The notes below the pieces were generated by a model. It ran no database searches. It was not told the DNA's origin and was given only the letters and a program-made list of their open reading frames with translations. 64,000 nucleotides of DNA from JAEZVV01 sp036652035 (GTDB taxonomy: Bacteria > Pseudomonadota > Gammaproteobacteria > Burkholderiales > Burkholderiaceae_F), in assembly GCA_036652035.1 (NCBI GenBank), contig JAVVWR010000003.1, positions 27,371-91,370 on the forward strand, read 5' to 3'. Below, piece by piece: positions 42,605 through 50,208 of this stretch. Position 1 is the first letter of the stretch. Each line of letters starts with the position of its first letter. Position numbers and translations under genes: made by a program.

Positions 42605-43411
42605 GTGAACGCACCTACCGATATTGATACTGCGCGCCGCTTTGGCGGCGTGGCCCGCCTCTACGGCGAACCCGGCGCGGCGCGCTTGCGCCACGCTCAT
42701 GCCGTGGTCGTCGGCATCGGGGGTGTGGGCTCGTGGGCGGCCGAAGCGCTGGCCCGCTGCGCGATCGGCCGCATCACCCTGATCGATCTCGATCACATCG
42801 CCGAGAGCAATACCAATCGCCAGATCCACGCCCTGGGTGAGGAGTACGGCAAGGCCAAGGTGCAGGCGATGGCCGAGCGGATCCGGGCGATCCACCCGGG
42901 CTGCCGGATCGAGACAATCGAAGAGTTTGTCGATGCCGACAACGTCGCGGCGATCTTGCCGGCGGCCGATCTGGTGCTCGACTGCATCGATCAGGTCTCG
43001 GCCAAGGCCGCGCTGATCGTTCATTGCCAGCGCCACGCCATTCCGGTCTTCACCAGCGGCGCGGGCGGTGGCCGGATCGACCCGACGCGGATCGCGGTGG
43101 GCGATCTGGCGCGGATCCAGGGCGACCCGCTGCTCTCCAAGCTGCGCCACAAGCTGCGGCGCGAATACGGTTATGCGCGTGAAGACGCGCGGGGCCGGGT
43201 GCCGAAATTTGGTGTCGCGGCGGTGTATTCCGACGAACCGGTGCGGCGCCCTGACGCGACATGTGCTGCCGACGGCTTTGTCGCCGGTCTGGCGTGTGCC
43301 GGGTACGGCTCATCGGTGGTGGTGACAGCCAGCCTGGGTTTGGCTTTGGCCGGGGCCGCGATCAATGCGCTGGTGGCCGCGGCCAGAGCCACGGCTGCGG
43401 GTGGCGCTTGA
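42605..43411 (+). CDS. tcdA: tRNA threonylcarbamoyladenosine dehydratase
   Basis: TcdA (CsdL) uses ATP to cyclise t6A37 of ANN-decoding tRNAs to ct6A. The 268-residue E1-like protein has RFGGVARLYGEPG, the nucleotide-binding GIGGVGSWAAEALARCAIG, the DLDHIAESNTNRQ acidic patch, and GGGRIDPTRIAVGDLARIQGDPLL. It starts with GTG (42605), just after TAGAAT, a possible -10. The cysteine desulfurase partner genes csdA/csdE are not adjacent. Confidence 0.94.
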   Translation: MNAPTDIDTARRFGGVARLYGEPGAARLRHAHAVVVGIGGVGSWAAEALARCAIGRITLIDLDHIAESNTNRQIHALGEEYGKAKVQAMAERIRAIHPGCRIETIEEFVDADNVAAILPAADLVLDCIDQVSAKAALIVHCQRHAIPVFTSGAGGGRIDPTRIAVGDLARIQGDPLLSKLRHKLRREYGYAREDARGRVPKFGVAAVYSDEPVRRPDATCAADGFVAGLACAGYGSSVVVTASLGLALAGAAINALVAAARATAAGGA

Positions 43412-43481
43412 TTCGAGTCAAGCGCGCCGGGTTCCGAGCGCTTACCCTAGGGCTATCACAACAAAGTTCTGAAGGGTCGTT

Positions 43482-43916
43482 ATGTTCAAGCGGATTCTGG
43501 TCCCCACCGATGGTTCGGAACTGTCGATCAAGGCGATCGAAGGGGCGATTGCGCTGGCTAAGCCCCTGGGGGCGACGATCGTCGCCTTGACCGTGAGCGA
43601 GCCGTATTCGTATTCGAACCTCTCCGAATACCGTCCCGAGAGCATCGACGATTACGACTTGCGCATGAAGCGCGTGGCCGACGAGCGTCTGGAACAGGTG
43701 ACAGCCGCCACCGGCGCGGCTGGCGTTCCGGTCGAGGCGGTCCAGGTGAAATCGTTCTCGCCCTTCGAGGCGATCATCGCCGCCGCGTCCGAGCGCCAGT
43801 GCGACGTGATCTTCATGGCCTCGCACGGCCGCAAGGGGTTGGCCGCTGTGCTGTTGGGCAGTGAGACCCAGAAGGTGCTCACCCATTCGGCAATCCCGGT
43901 GATGGTGTATCGCTAA
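43482..43916 (+). CDS. Universal stress protein UspA family
   Basis: A 144-residue single-domain UspA protein with FKRILVPTDGSELSIKAIEGA at the N-terminus and the ATP-binding loop MASHGRKGLAAVLLGSETQKVL near the C-terminus. It lies 70 bases after tcdA and upstream of two hemerythrin genes; a hairpin separates it from the latter. Confidence 0.94.
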   Translation: MFKRILVPTDGSELSIKAIEGAIALAKPLGATIVALTVSEPYSYSNLSEYRPESIDDYDLRMKRVADERLEQVTAATGAAGVPVEAVQVKSFSPFEAIIAAASERQCDVIFMASHGRKGLAAVLLGSETQKVLTHSAIPVMVYR

Positions 43917-43918
43917 TT

Positions 43919-43954
43919 GACGGCAGCGCCGGGCCCACCCGGCCGTCGTGTTTT
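43919..43954 (+). terminator. Probable terminator of uspA-type gene
   Basis: Nested GC stems (GCCGGG / CCCGGC, and GACGGC / GCCGTC as an alternative) are followed by GTGTTTT directly after the stop codon. Confidence 0.55.
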
Positions 43955-43959
43955 CGGTC

Positions 43960-43973
43960 TTGCCCTGAATCAA
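43960..43973 (+). promoter_or_regulatory. FNR/ANR-like box before hemerythrin genes
   Basis: TTGCC-CTGA-ATCAA matches 8 of 10 informative positions of TTGAT-N4-ATCAA. A -10-like TAGGCT at 43995-44000 would place the start of transcription near 44007, centring the box at about -40.5, the usual class II activator position. Confidence 0.45.
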
Positions 43974-44030
43974 GGCGCCCGTTCTCGAGGACTTTAGGCT
44001 CGCTATCAAGGCAACTGCATTGGAGGAGCC

Positions 44031-44429
44031 ATGAGCGCTCAGGCCCAGACCGAGGTGCGGCATCACGGGATATTGGTCGGCTTCAAGCCGATCGATGATC
44101 TGCACAAGGAATTTCAGGACATTCTCGACGCCTTGAACGACCCGGCCGAGGCCGACTACGGTCGGCACCTGCTGGCCTTGCATGAGCACATGCTGCGGCA
44201 CACGGCGGCCGAAGAGTCCTGGATGCGACAGGAAGGCTACGAGCGCTATCCGCGGCACAAGCGGGCGCATGACCAGCTGCTCGAGTCGATCTCGGAAATC
44301 CGCCGCCGTTTTGACAGTGGCGATATCGACTCGGTGCGTCTCTACGCCGCCGACCTGATGAACTGGTTCGCGATTCACGCGCAGGAAGAAGATGCGCCGC
44401 TCGCGCACGTGCTCAAAGGTGACGCGTGA
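44031..44429 (+). CDS. Bacteriohemerythrin
   Basis: A 132-residue four-helix di-iron O2-binding protein. The ligand set is visible: His in DDLHKEF, His and Glu in RHTAAEESWM, two His in RHKRAH, and His/Asp in AIHAQEEDAPL. Hemerythrins store, carry or sense O2 in microaerobic bacteria. GGAGGAG lies 3-9 bases before the ATG. Its TGA overlaps the GTG of a second hemerythrin gene. Confidence 0.94.
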   Translation: MSAQAQTEVRHHGILVGFKPIDDLHKEFQDILDALNDPAEADYGRHLLALHEHMLRHTAAEESWMRQEGYERYPRHKRAHDQLLESISEIRRRFDSGDIDSVRLYAADLMNWFAIHAQEEDAPLAHVLKGDA

Positions 44430-44821
44430 GTTCTGCGCCGGCGGGCGTGGTGCTTGGCTTTGCCCCGATCGATGCCTTGCATGAGGAGTGGGAGCAGACG
44501 CTTGCCTGCCTGACCCATGCGCAGGGAGCGGCCGCCACCGCGGCTGCGTTGCGCAGCCTGCTCGCCCATCTCGAACGCCACTTTGGCGCTGAGGAGGCGT
44601 GGATGCTCGAGTCCGGTTTTGGCGCAGCCGCCTGTCACGCCCGCGAGCACGCCCAAGTGATCGCGGTGGTGGCCGAGGTGATGCGGCGCTTTGACGCCGG
44701 CGATAGCGAACTCGCGGCTCGGCTGGTGGCCGAGCTGCCACGCTGGTTCGAGGTCCATGCCAGCACGATGGATGCCGCGCTGGCCGCTCACCTCAAACTC
44801 GCCGCCCGTCCCCTGAGTTAG
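44426..44821 (+). CDS. Hemerythrin-like protein, second copy
   Basis: A 131-residue paralogue of the preceding protein with the same ligand pattern: DALHEEW, ERHFGAEEAWM, CHAREHA and EVHASTMDAAL. It begins at GTG 44426 in a GTGA overlap with the first copy, so translation is coupled. The two proteins are clearly diverged (different N-terminus and inter-helix loops), which suggests separate roles or a heteromer. Confidence 0.9.
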   Translation: MSSAPAGVVLGFAPIDALHEEWEQTLACLTHAQGAAATAAALRSLLAHLERHFGAEEAWMLESGFGAAACHAREHAQVIAVVAEVMRRFDAGDSELAARLVAELPRWFEVHASTMDAALAAHLKLAARPLS

Positions 44822-44890
44822 CCCTCGCCATGAGCGCGGCGAGAGGGTGAGACAATCGATTCATCCCATTTCCTTTCTGGAGACCGATTC

Positions 44891-45274
44891 ATGGCCGACA
44901 CCACCAACGACAGCTCGATGGACGCTAGCGCGCTGTATCGCGAAGAGATCTACACCGACCGCAAGGTCGGCACCATCCGTGCGTTGGTGCCGGTGCTGCC
45001 GAGCGGCGTGGCCGACACGGCGCGCCCGGTGGTTTACGTGGGCGAGGCGCAGATCATGACCCAGATGGGTGCCCTGCCGATCACCTTTGAAATCGAAGGT
45101 GCGGGCCTGGCCGACGCCGTGGCCGCTTACGGTGACGCGGCCAATGCCGCGATCGAGCGCACCATGCGCGAACTGCAGGAGCTGCGCCGTCAGCAAGCCT
45201 CGTCGATCGTGGTGCCGGGCCAGAGCGGCTTTGGCGGCATGCCGGGCGCGGGCGGCAAGCTGCAGATGCCCTAA
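44891..45274 (+). CDS. Conserved hypothetical protein
   Basis: A 127-residue protein I cannot assign to a characterised family. It has SALYREEIYTDRKVGTIRALVPV at the N-terminus, a central ARPVVYVGEAQIMTQMGALPITFEIEG, an alanine-rich helix (about 78-105) and a Gly/Met-rich tail. There is no signal peptide or membrane segment, so it is probably cytoplasmic. Codon use is like its neighbours. It converges on the YpfJ-type gene with 4 bases between stops. Confidence 0.8.
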   Translation: MADTTNDSSMDASALYREEIYTDRKVGTIRALVPVLPSGVADTARPVVYVGEAQIMTQMGALPITFEIEGAGLADAVAAYGDAANAAIERTMRELQELRRQQASSIVVPGQSGFGGMPGAGGKLQMP

Positions 45275-45278
45275 GGCC

Positions 45279-46127
45279 CTAGCGCGCGAAGGTATCGCAG
45301 GCGGCCAGCTGGCCGGACTGCCACCCGATGCGGAACCAGCGCGCGCGCTGCTCCGAGCTGCCATGCGTGAAGGAGTCGGGGACCACGTATCCCTGACTCG
45401 CTTTCTGCAAGGTGTCGTCACCGATGGCTGCGGCCGCGCGCAACGCTTCGTCGATGTCGCCGGGCTCGATCACTTGCCGCGCACGATGGGCGTGGTTGGC
45501 CCAGAGACCTGCCAGGCAATCGGCCTGCAGCTCGAGCTGGACCGAAAGCCGATTGGCCTCAGCTGCCGGCATCGACTGCTGCAGTGTCTGAACCCGATTC
45601 ATGATGCCGAGCTGGTTCTGGACGTGGTGTCCAACCTCGTGCGCGATCACATAAGCCTGGGCGAAATCGCCTGGCGCCTTGAAACGGCGCTGCAGCTCTT
45701 CGTAGAAAGCCAGATCGATGTAAACGCTTTGATCGAGCGGACAGTAGAAGGGGCCTGCGGCCCGCTGCCCGGTGCCGCAGGCGGTGCGGGTGGCGCCGGA
45801 GAAGAGCACCAGCCGCGGTTCCTGGTACTGGCGGCCGGCCGCTTGAAAGATGGGGTTCCAGGTGTCTTCAGTGTCGGCCAGAACCACCGATACGAAACGC
45901 CCCATGTCGTCTTGGGGTGACGCCGAGGTGGCGGGGGCGGAAACGGACGCCGGAGCAGCCGGGTCTTGGCCTAGCAGGCCGAGAGCCAGCCGGGGATCGA
46001 CGCCGAAGGCCATGGCGATCAGAGCGACCACGAGGGCGCCGATGCCGCCGCCGACCAGGCGGCCGCGGCCCGCGCGCTGGCCGCGACGGTCATCAAGGTG
46101 ACTGCTTTCTCTGCCGTCGGTTCGCAT
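45279..46127 (-). CDS. YpfJ-type neutral zinc metallopeptidase
   Basis: A 282-residue protein of the putative neutral zinc metallopeptidase family. It has a short basic N-terminus, one membrane anchor (about 22-42), a Pro/Ala-rich linker, and an extracytoplasmic domain with FYCPLDQSVYIDLAFYEELQRRF and the zinc site HEVGHHVQNQLG, plus LELQADCLAGLWA. I chose the ATG at 46127; a start 7 codons upstream is possible. Substrates are unknown for the family. Confidence 0.92.
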   Translation of the reverse strand: MRTDGRESSHLDDRRGQRAGRGRLVGGGIGALVVALIAMAFGVDPRLALGLLGQDPAAPASVSAPATSASPQDDMGRFVSVVLADTEDTWNPIFQAAGRQYQEPRLVLFSGATRTACGTGQRAAGPFYCPLDQSVYIDLAFYEELQRRFKAPGDFAQAYVIAHEVGHHVQNQLGIMNRVQTLQQSMPAAEANRLSVQLELQADCLAGLWANHAHRARQVIEPGDIDEALRAAAAIGDDTLQKASQGYVVPDSFTHGSSEQRARWFRIGWQSGQLAACDTFAR

Positions 46128-46222
46128 GCCGCCCCCTGTCAGTTTCAATCGCTGGCGCCAGCTTGCGGCTCTTGCCCGGGGCAGACAAGAGCGTTGGCGC
46201 GCGATTCGATCGGCGTGGCGTT

Positions 46223-46594
46223 TCAGTCACGGTCGCGGCGGCGGTGCGGTCGATCGTGATCGCGGTCCCAGTGGTCGCGATCCCAGTGGTCGTGACGATC
46301 CCAGCGTTCGTGACGATCGTGGCGGTCCCAGCGCTCGCCGCGCCAGTGGGGACGCTGGTGGTGCGGCGGCCGCCAGTAGCCGGGCGGCCCCCAGTACGGC
46401 GGGCGCACGGGTGGCACCACGATGACGGGTGGGTGGATCACGATGGGCGGTGGATAAGCCCCGTACCCCGGCGGGCCGACGGCGACTCCCCAGCCGGGGC
46501 CGGCGATGGAGACAGACGCCTCGGCGTGGGCCTGGGCCGGAGTCGAGCCGAGCGCCAGAGTGGCGACGGCGATAGCGATGAGCTGGCGAAACAT
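46223..46594 (-). CDS. Secreted low-complexity Pro/His/Arg/Asp-rich protein
   Basis: A 123-residue protein with a Sec signal peptide (about 1-22, ending TPAQAHA), a short Gly/Pro segment (VSIAGPGWGVAVGPPGYG), a proline-rich stretch, and a C-terminal tail of repeated W-D-R-H-D/H-W-D-R-D units. DNA of the tail has short imperfect tandem repeats (46229-46340). Similar His/Asp-rich periplasmic proteins are common in Burkholderiales and may bind metals; function unknown. Confidence 0.75.
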   Translation of the reverse strand: MFRQLIAIAVATLALGSTPAQAHAEASVSIAGPGWGVAVGPPGYGAYPPPIVIHPPVIVVPPVRPPYWGPPGYWRPPHHQRPHWRGERWDRHDRHERWDRHDHWDRDHWDRDHDRPHRRRDRD

Positions 46595-46724
46595 GAGTTT
46601 TTCCGCTTTTTTGTTTCAACTGTCTTTGCGACTGCTTAACGTTCGGCGAGTGCCCGGCGCCGACGTACATGGCCGTGACAAAGGTTTCGAGCTGTAACGC
46701 GCCTACGATGGCGACTCTGATCGC

Positions 46725-47822
46725 ATGGAAATCCCACGCCGTATTGCCCACCTCGACATGGATGCGTTCTACGCATCGGTGGAGTTGCTGCGCCGGCCGG
46801 ATCTGCGCGGCAAGCCCGTCATCGTTGGCGGTCGCGGCGATCCGTCGCGCCGCGGGGTGGTCACCACCGCCAACTACGAGGCGCGCCGTTTCGGTGTTGG
46901 CAGCGCCATGCCCTTGCGGATCGCCGCGGCGCGTTGCCCCGAGGCGATTTTTTTGCCCGCCGATTTCGATGAGTACCGGCGCTTGTCGCGCCTGTTCAAG
47001 GCGGCGATCGCGCGTCTGGCGCCGGCGATCGAGGACCGCGGCATCGACGAGGTCTTCATCGACCTCACCGCGGTGGCCGGGGTCGAGGTCGAGCACGGTG
47101 GCCTGCTGGCACGCGAGATCAAGCACGAGGTTTATTGCGATACCGGACTGACCTGTTCGATCGCGGTGGCACCTAACAAACTGCTCGCCAAGCTCGGCTC
47201 CGAGCTTGACAAGCCTGACGGCCTGACCGTGCTGCTGCCCGCAGACCTCGAGCCACGGATCTGGCCGCTGGCGGCGAGTCGGATCAATGGCATCGGGCCC
47301 AAGGCGGCGGCGCGTCTGGCCGAGATCGGCATCGACACCATCGGCCAACTGGCTGCGCGGCCACCGGCCGAGCTGATTGCGGCCTTCGGCCCTACCTATG
47401 GCGCGTGGCTCCACGCGGCCGCTCACGGCATCGACGATCGCCCGCTGGTACTCGAGCGGGAGCCCAAGTCGCTCAGCCGCGAAACCACCTTCGAGCATGA
47501 CCTGCACCCGATCCGTCAGCGCGCCGAGATCGAGGCCGTGCTGGCGCGGCTGGCCGAAAAAGTCGCAGCCGATCTGGCGCGGCGCGGCTATGGCGGCCGC
47601 ACCGTAGGTCTGAAGCTGAGGTTTGCCGACTTCACCACACTCACGCGCGACTTCAGCTTGCCGCAGGCCACGCAAGACTCGGCGCTGATCCACGCCGCGG
47701 TGATCGAGTGCCTGGCCCGCGTTTCTCTGACCCGGAAGGTTCGATTGCTGGGGGTGCGGGTGGGCGCCCTGGCGAGCTGCGCCGAACTGGCGGCCGAGCC
47801 CGGTCTGCTCTCGCTTTTCTGA
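46725..47822 (+). CDS. dinB: DNA polymerase IV (Y family)
   Basis: DinB is an error-prone translesion polymerase. The 365-residue protein has the catalytic HLDMDAFYASVE at the N-terminus, the steric-gate region and VTTANYEARRFGVGSAMP, the second acidic motif DRGIDEVFIDLT, a helix-hairpin-helix with INGIGPKAAARLAEIGI, the little-finger domain, and a C-terminal clamp-binding peptide GLLSLF. I see no LexA box upstream (46595-46724). Confidence 0.97.
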   Translation: MEIPRRIAHLDMDAFYASVELLRRPDLRGKPVIVGGRGDPSRRGVVTTANYEARRFGVGSAMPLRIAAARCPEAIFLPADFDEYRRLSRLFKAAIARLAPAIEDRGIDEVFIDLTAVAGVEVEHGGLLAREIKHEVYCDTGLTCSIAVAPNKLLAKLGSELDKPDGLTVLLPADLEPRIWPLAASRINGIGPKAAARLAEIGIDTIGQLAARPPAELIAAFGPTYGAWLHAAAHGIDDRPLVLEREPKSLSRETTFEHDLHPIRQRAEIEAVLARLAEKVAADLARRGYGGRTVGLKLRFADFTTLTRDFSLPQATQDSALIHAAVIECLARVSLTRKVRLLGVRVGALASCAELAAEPGLLSLF

Positions 47823-47907
47823 AACGGCTGGCACCAGCGCGGGCGGTTCGTGCGCCGCGCCGTGGGCGGGCGTGGTCGAATGGCCGCTCCATCCTCAGGA
47901 GCGCGAC

Positions 47908-48288
47908 ATGGACCCCTTCAAAACCGCCGGTGCCTTCAGCTGGAACGAGTTGATGACGACCGATCCGCAAGCCGCCAAGGCCTTTTACACCCAGCTGTTT
48001 GGCTGGGCCACGCGGGAGCAGCCGATGGACAGCGGCGTCTACACCGTGGTCTCCGTGGGCGAGTCCGCGGTGGCGGGCATCATGAAGATCACCCCGGAGA
48101 TGGGCCCGATGCCGCCGGCCTGGGGTTCTTACGTTACGGTGAGCGATGCCGATGCCAGCGCGAAGAAGGCGGTCGAACTCGGTGGCAAGCTGCTTGCCGG
48201 GCCGTTCGACGTGCCCCAGGTGGGCCGCATGGCCGTTCTGCAAGACCCGCAGGGCGCGGTGATCAGCGTGATGGCGTATTCCTTCTAA
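47908..48288 (+). CDS. VOC (glyoxalase/bleomycin-resistance-like) family protein
   Basis: A 126-residue protein of the vicinal oxygen chelate superfamily with FSWNELMTTDPQAAKAFYTQLFGW, a GGKLLAGPFDVPQVGRMAVLQDPQGAVISV second half, and the paired beta-alpha-beta-beta-beta pattern. The Asn-Glu of WNEL and Asp/Gln positions could be metal ligands. Such single-domain proteins have varied or unknown substrates. AGGAG precedes the ATG at 47908. Confidence 0.9.
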   Translation: MDPFKTAGAFSWNELMTTDPQAAKAFYTQLFGWATREQPMDSGVYTVVSVGESAVAGIMKITPEMGPMPPAWGSYVTVSDADASAKKAVELGGKLLAGPFDVPQVGRMAVLQDPQGAVISVMAYSF

Positions 48289-48392
48289 ACCCGCATTTCC
48301 AGCCAGACAGAGGCGGGATGCGATGCTGGGCCCGGCAGCCGGCGCGTTCGCTGTCATAATTCGCGCCTTCCGCGATCGATCCCGCCGTTTCA

Positions 48393-49070
48393 ATGACTCT
48401 GCCGTTTACCCGTGCCGACCTGGCTCGCGCCCGTATCACGCTCATGCGCGACGGGCGCTGGGCCAACGCGCGCGTCACCCGGGTCGAGCTCGATGGCGGT
48501 GAATGGACCTTGAAGGATTTTGGCGATCGCTCGTGGTGGGTGCGCAATACGCTTGGCCGTTTTCTGCTCGCGCGCGAAGTGCGTGCGCTGGATCGACTGA
48601 CGGGCCTTGAGGGTGTTCCGGCCGACGCGTTCCGGGTCGACGGCTACGCGATCGCGGCGCGCTTTGTTCCTGGCAAGATTCTCGCCAAGCTCGAGCCGGC
48701 CCAAGTCACGCCGGAATTTCTGGAGCAGCTCGAAGCGCTGCTGCGCGCGGTTCATGCTCGCGGCATCGTCCACCTCGACACGCGGGGCGCGAGCAACCTC
48801 TTGATGCGGCCCGATGGCACGCCCGGCATCATCGATTTCCAGGCGAGCTTGACGACCCGCTGGATGCCGGCCGGCCTGCGCCGCCTGCTGGAGGATTTCG
48901 ACCTCTCCGGGGTCTACAAGAAATGGGCGGCGTGGCAGCCGCAGGCGATGGGGGAAGCCCGTCGCGCCGAATTCGAACGCATCAACCGCCTGCGCCGCTT
49001 CTGGGTGCTGCGCGGTTACTTTGGACTGAAGAAGCAACATCGCCCTGGCGCTCACGGCCCGGGTCACTGA
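48393..49070 (+). CDS. Kinase-like protein (lipopolysaccharide-kinase/RIO-like fold)
   Basis: A 225-residue protein with a reduced protein-kinase-like fold: an ATP-binding lysine candidate in GEWTLKDFGDRS, the catalytic loop HLDTRGASNLL (HxD...N) and a metal-binding DFQ in GIIDFQASLT in place of DFG. Sequence around the catalytic loop resembles small kinases that act on lipid A core sugars or RIO-like kinases. It is 7 bases upstream of an ICMT-like membrane methyltransferase, and together they may modify a lipid or envelope component. Substrate not identifiable. Confidence 0.78.
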   Translation: MTLPFTRADLARARITLMRDGRWANARVTRVELDGGEWTLKDFGDRSWWVRNTLGRFLLAREVRALDRLTGLEGVPADAFRVDGYAIAARFVPGKILAKLEPAQVTPEFLEQLEALLRAVHARGIVHLDTRGASNLLMRPDGTPGIIDFQASLTTRWMPAGLRRLLEDFDLSGVYKKWAAWQPQAMGEARRAEFERINRLRRFWVLRGYFGLKKQHRPGAHGPGH

Positions 49071-49077
49071 AAGGCAG

Positions 49078-49665
49078 ATGATGAAGGAAACCTCAAGCGG
49101 CTTGTTCCACCACCCCGGCCTGCGCCGCTTCCTGGTGAAGATGCGCGCACCGATCGTCGTTCTGGCGGTGATTCTGCTTGCGCAGTTCGTGCGCACTGAC
49201 TGGTTGGTGGCCGGTTTTATCGTCTCGATGATCGGCGAGTTCATCCAGCTCTGGTGCTTTGCCTCGCTCGACAAAAACTCGACCCTCACCGCGCGCGGCC
49301 CTTACACGATGGTGCGCAACCCGATGTACCTGGGTCGCTTCTTCATCCTCCTGGGTTTTTTGATGCTGCTGGGTCAGTGGTGGCTGCTGGCGATCTACGC
49401 GGTGGTTTACTGGCTTTACATGGACGCTCGCGTGCAGCGCGAAGAGGCGCATCTCAAGCCAATCTTCGGCGCCTCGTACGAGGCCTACTGCCGCACCGTG
49501 CGTCGCTTTGTGCCGGGGCTGCCCAAGACCGGTCAGCCGGTGGGCTACTGGAACTGGCAGCTCTTCAAGAACAACAACGCCGCTTTCAACCTGCTCGCCA
49601 CCTTGGTGGTGTGGGCGCTGGTGGCGGCGTGGACGATCTACGGCGTGGCCTGGATCAAGGCTTGA
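49078..49665 (+). CDS. Isoprenylcysteine carboxyl methyltransferase-like membrane methyltransferase
   Basis: A 195-residue integral membrane protein with about four to five hydrophobic segments and the ICMT/PEMT signature RGPYTMVRNPMYLGRFFILLGF followed by REEAHLKPIFGASYEAYCRTVRRFVPG, which binds S-adenosylmethionine in this family. Bacterial members methylate lipids or unknown small substrates. It forms a two-gene operon with the kinase-like gene and ends at a strong terminator. Two adjacent ATG codons (49078, 49081) are possible starts. Confidence 0.88.
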   Translation: MMKETSSGLFHHPGLRRFLVKMRAPIVVLAVILLAQFVRTDWLVAGFIVSMIGEFIQLWCFASLDKNSTLTARGPYTMVRNPMYLGRFFILLGFLMLLGQWWLLAIYAVVYWLYMDARVQREEAHLKPIFGASYEAYCRTVRRFVPGLPKTGQPVGYWNWQLFKNNNAAFNLLATLVVWALVAAWTIYGVAWIKA

Positions 49666-49681
49666 TCCGCTGCCCCCAAGG

Positions 49682-49710
49682 AAAAGGACGCCGCGGCGTC
49701 CTTTTTTGTT
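49682..49710. terminator. Bidirectional Rho-independent terminator
   Basis: Perfect 10-bp stem AAAAGGACGC / GCGTCCTTTT with CGCG centre; T6 follows on the plus strand and TTTTCCTT on the minus. It can serve the ICMT-like gene (plus) and the GNAT gene (minus). Confidence 0.92.
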
Positions 49711-49736
49711 GCCTATCTGTCACATCCAGGCCGGCT

Positions 49737-50018
49737 TCAGGCCAGCAGGTCCGACACCTCGGGGTGGCGGGCCGCCCACCCCCGGACATAACTGCACAGA
49801 GGCTGAATCCGCAGCCCGTTGGCACGGGCGTGGGCGAAGGCGGCGGCCACGAGCTGCGCCGCAATGCCGCGGCCTTCGAGCGCGCGCGGAACGCCGGTGT
49901 GGTGCATCAACAAAACTTCGCCCTCGCGGCGGTAGGTCGCTTCGCACAGCAGTCCGTCGACCGTCGTTTCAAAGCGACTGGCGGCGGGGTTGTGAATGAC
50001 TTCAATCGTGGTGCTCAT
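49737..50018 (-). CDS. Small GNAT-type N-acetyltransferase (YidJ/GCN5-like)
   Basis: A 93-residue minimal acetyltransferase-like protein with the acetyl-CoA-binding stretch MHHTGVPRALEGRGIAAQLVAAAFAHARANGLRIQPLCSYVRGW, matching the short YjdJ-type family. It contains only the core of the GNAT fold. Substrate unknown. Single gene, sharing the terminator with the convergent ICMT-like gene. Confidence 0.9.
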   Translation of the reverse strand: MSTTIEVIHNPAASRFETTVDGLLCEATYRREGEVLLMHHTGVPRALEGRGIAAQLVAAAFAHARANGLRIQPLCSYVRGWAARHPEVSDLLA

Positions 50019-50208
50019 GCTCGGCTCACTGCAGAAAAGGGAGCGGCGGCAAAACCGCGGGCCGTCGGCGCTGGAGGAAACATTCTAGGGAATGTTGGCG
50101 AAAGCACTGGCGCTGCTCAGCGCTGCCGCGAGATCGAGGCCGGGTGGGGTGGGATTCCTGTAGCCTGCCGCGCTCGGCCACGTCGTGTGGCCTTCGGATG
50201 GTCGCAGC

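Noticed and set aside
46223..46360. Short tandem repeats in the His/Asp-rich gene as a mobile or CRISPR-like array
   Set aside because: The repeats are imperfect, in frame and encode W-D-R-H units of one low-complexity protein; no spacers or cas genes exist.
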